Below, one piece after another: positions 63,900 to 64,000 of a stretch of 64,000 nucleotides of DNA. Made by a program: the position numbers and the translations under genes. This DNA comes from Eopsaltria australis (lineage: Eukaryota > Chordata > Aves > Passeriformes > Petroicidae): the NCBI GenBank assembly GCA_034509425.1, contig JAVTVJ010011652.1, positions 7,541,001-7,605,000 of the forward strand, written 5' to 3'. Positions within the stretch are counted from its first letter, which is position 1. Each line of letters starts with the position of its first letter. The notes beneath the pieces were generated by a model. The model was given only the letters and a program-made list of their open reading frames with translations, searched no databases and was not told the origin of the DNA.

Positions 63900-64000
63900 A
63901 GAAAGGCTTTTGCCAGAGGAAATCGATATCCCGTGAAAAGTAATTATTGAAGCATAAATTTATCATAAGGGTGATCACCAATAAAACATCTCTTGGCGAC
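63900..64000. promoter_or_regulatory. Candidate conserved element cut by window end
   Basis: GAAATCGATATCCCG, AAGTAATTATTGAAGC, AAATTTATCATAAGG and ACCAATAAAAC. AT-rich with CpG, running into the window edge. Confidence 0.3.

Larger units (their letters stand above)
61700..64000. other. Downstream intergenic to window end
   Basis: GC-moderate unique sequence around the TAA/TAG microsatellite and two weak candidate elements. No exon recognised; open frames near 63.1-63.8 kb are composition artefacts. Confidence 0.6.

Overview
The window is eukaryotic, vertebrate nuclear DNA, most likely from a bird. I recognise one protein-coding gene, TLX1 (HOX11), on the + strand with three coding exons at 36397-36865, 38515-38716 and 42083-42305. 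They join through GT-AG introns into a 297-residue homeodomain protein. The length and wording (EPISFGIDQIL near the N-terminus, FPWME before the homeodomain, a homeodomain with Thr at position 47, C-terminus VASACE) fit avian TLX1. The bird assignment is supported by three 3'-end fragments of CR1 LINEs, the dominant avian retrotransposon, and by the low repeat content.

Layout. 1-29500 is non-coding upstream DNA: GC-moderate filler with one CR1 copy (2116-2700) and scattered AT-rich, TAAT-rich islands that look like conserved enhancers of a developmental gene neighbourhood. 29560-31880 is a broad CpG-rich domain about 5 kb upstream of the gene with no recognisable coding exon. 34840-38760 is the CpG island of TLX1, covering promoter, exon 1, intron 1 and exon 2. 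A CCAAT box, a consensus PBX-HOX site and a GC box lie close together 570-640 bp upstream of the ATG. Intron 2 carries a long degenerate GT-rich tract. The 3' UTR probably ends near 43.63 kb, after two AATAAA signals. 43640-64000 is non-coding again, with two more CR1 fragments, an orphan CpG islet at 50.1 kb, a 31-copy 9-bp minisatellite at 61.23-61.51 kb, a TAA/TAG microsatellite at 62.34 kb and further enhancer-like islands.

How it works together. TLX1 encodes a nuclear transcription factor of the NK-like class, needed for spleen formation and for neuronal specification. The rest of the window is best read as its regulatory landscape. The flanking genes known from other vertebrates (KAZALD1 upstream, LBX1 downstream) were looked for by eye in the translations and not found.

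Most striking observations: a second in-frame acceptor for exon 2 that would add 12 residues similar to TLX3; the compact CCAAT/PBX-HOX/GC-box promoter; three copies of TTAGGT(N)CAAAAAT containing nuclear-receptor-like half-sites at 29.2-29.46 kb; a repeated homeodomain-site island at 20.47 kb; and a cluster of non-B-DNA-prone tracts at 14.08-14.63 kb. I saw no novel multi-gene system. Conservation claims are visual inference, because no alignment was possible.
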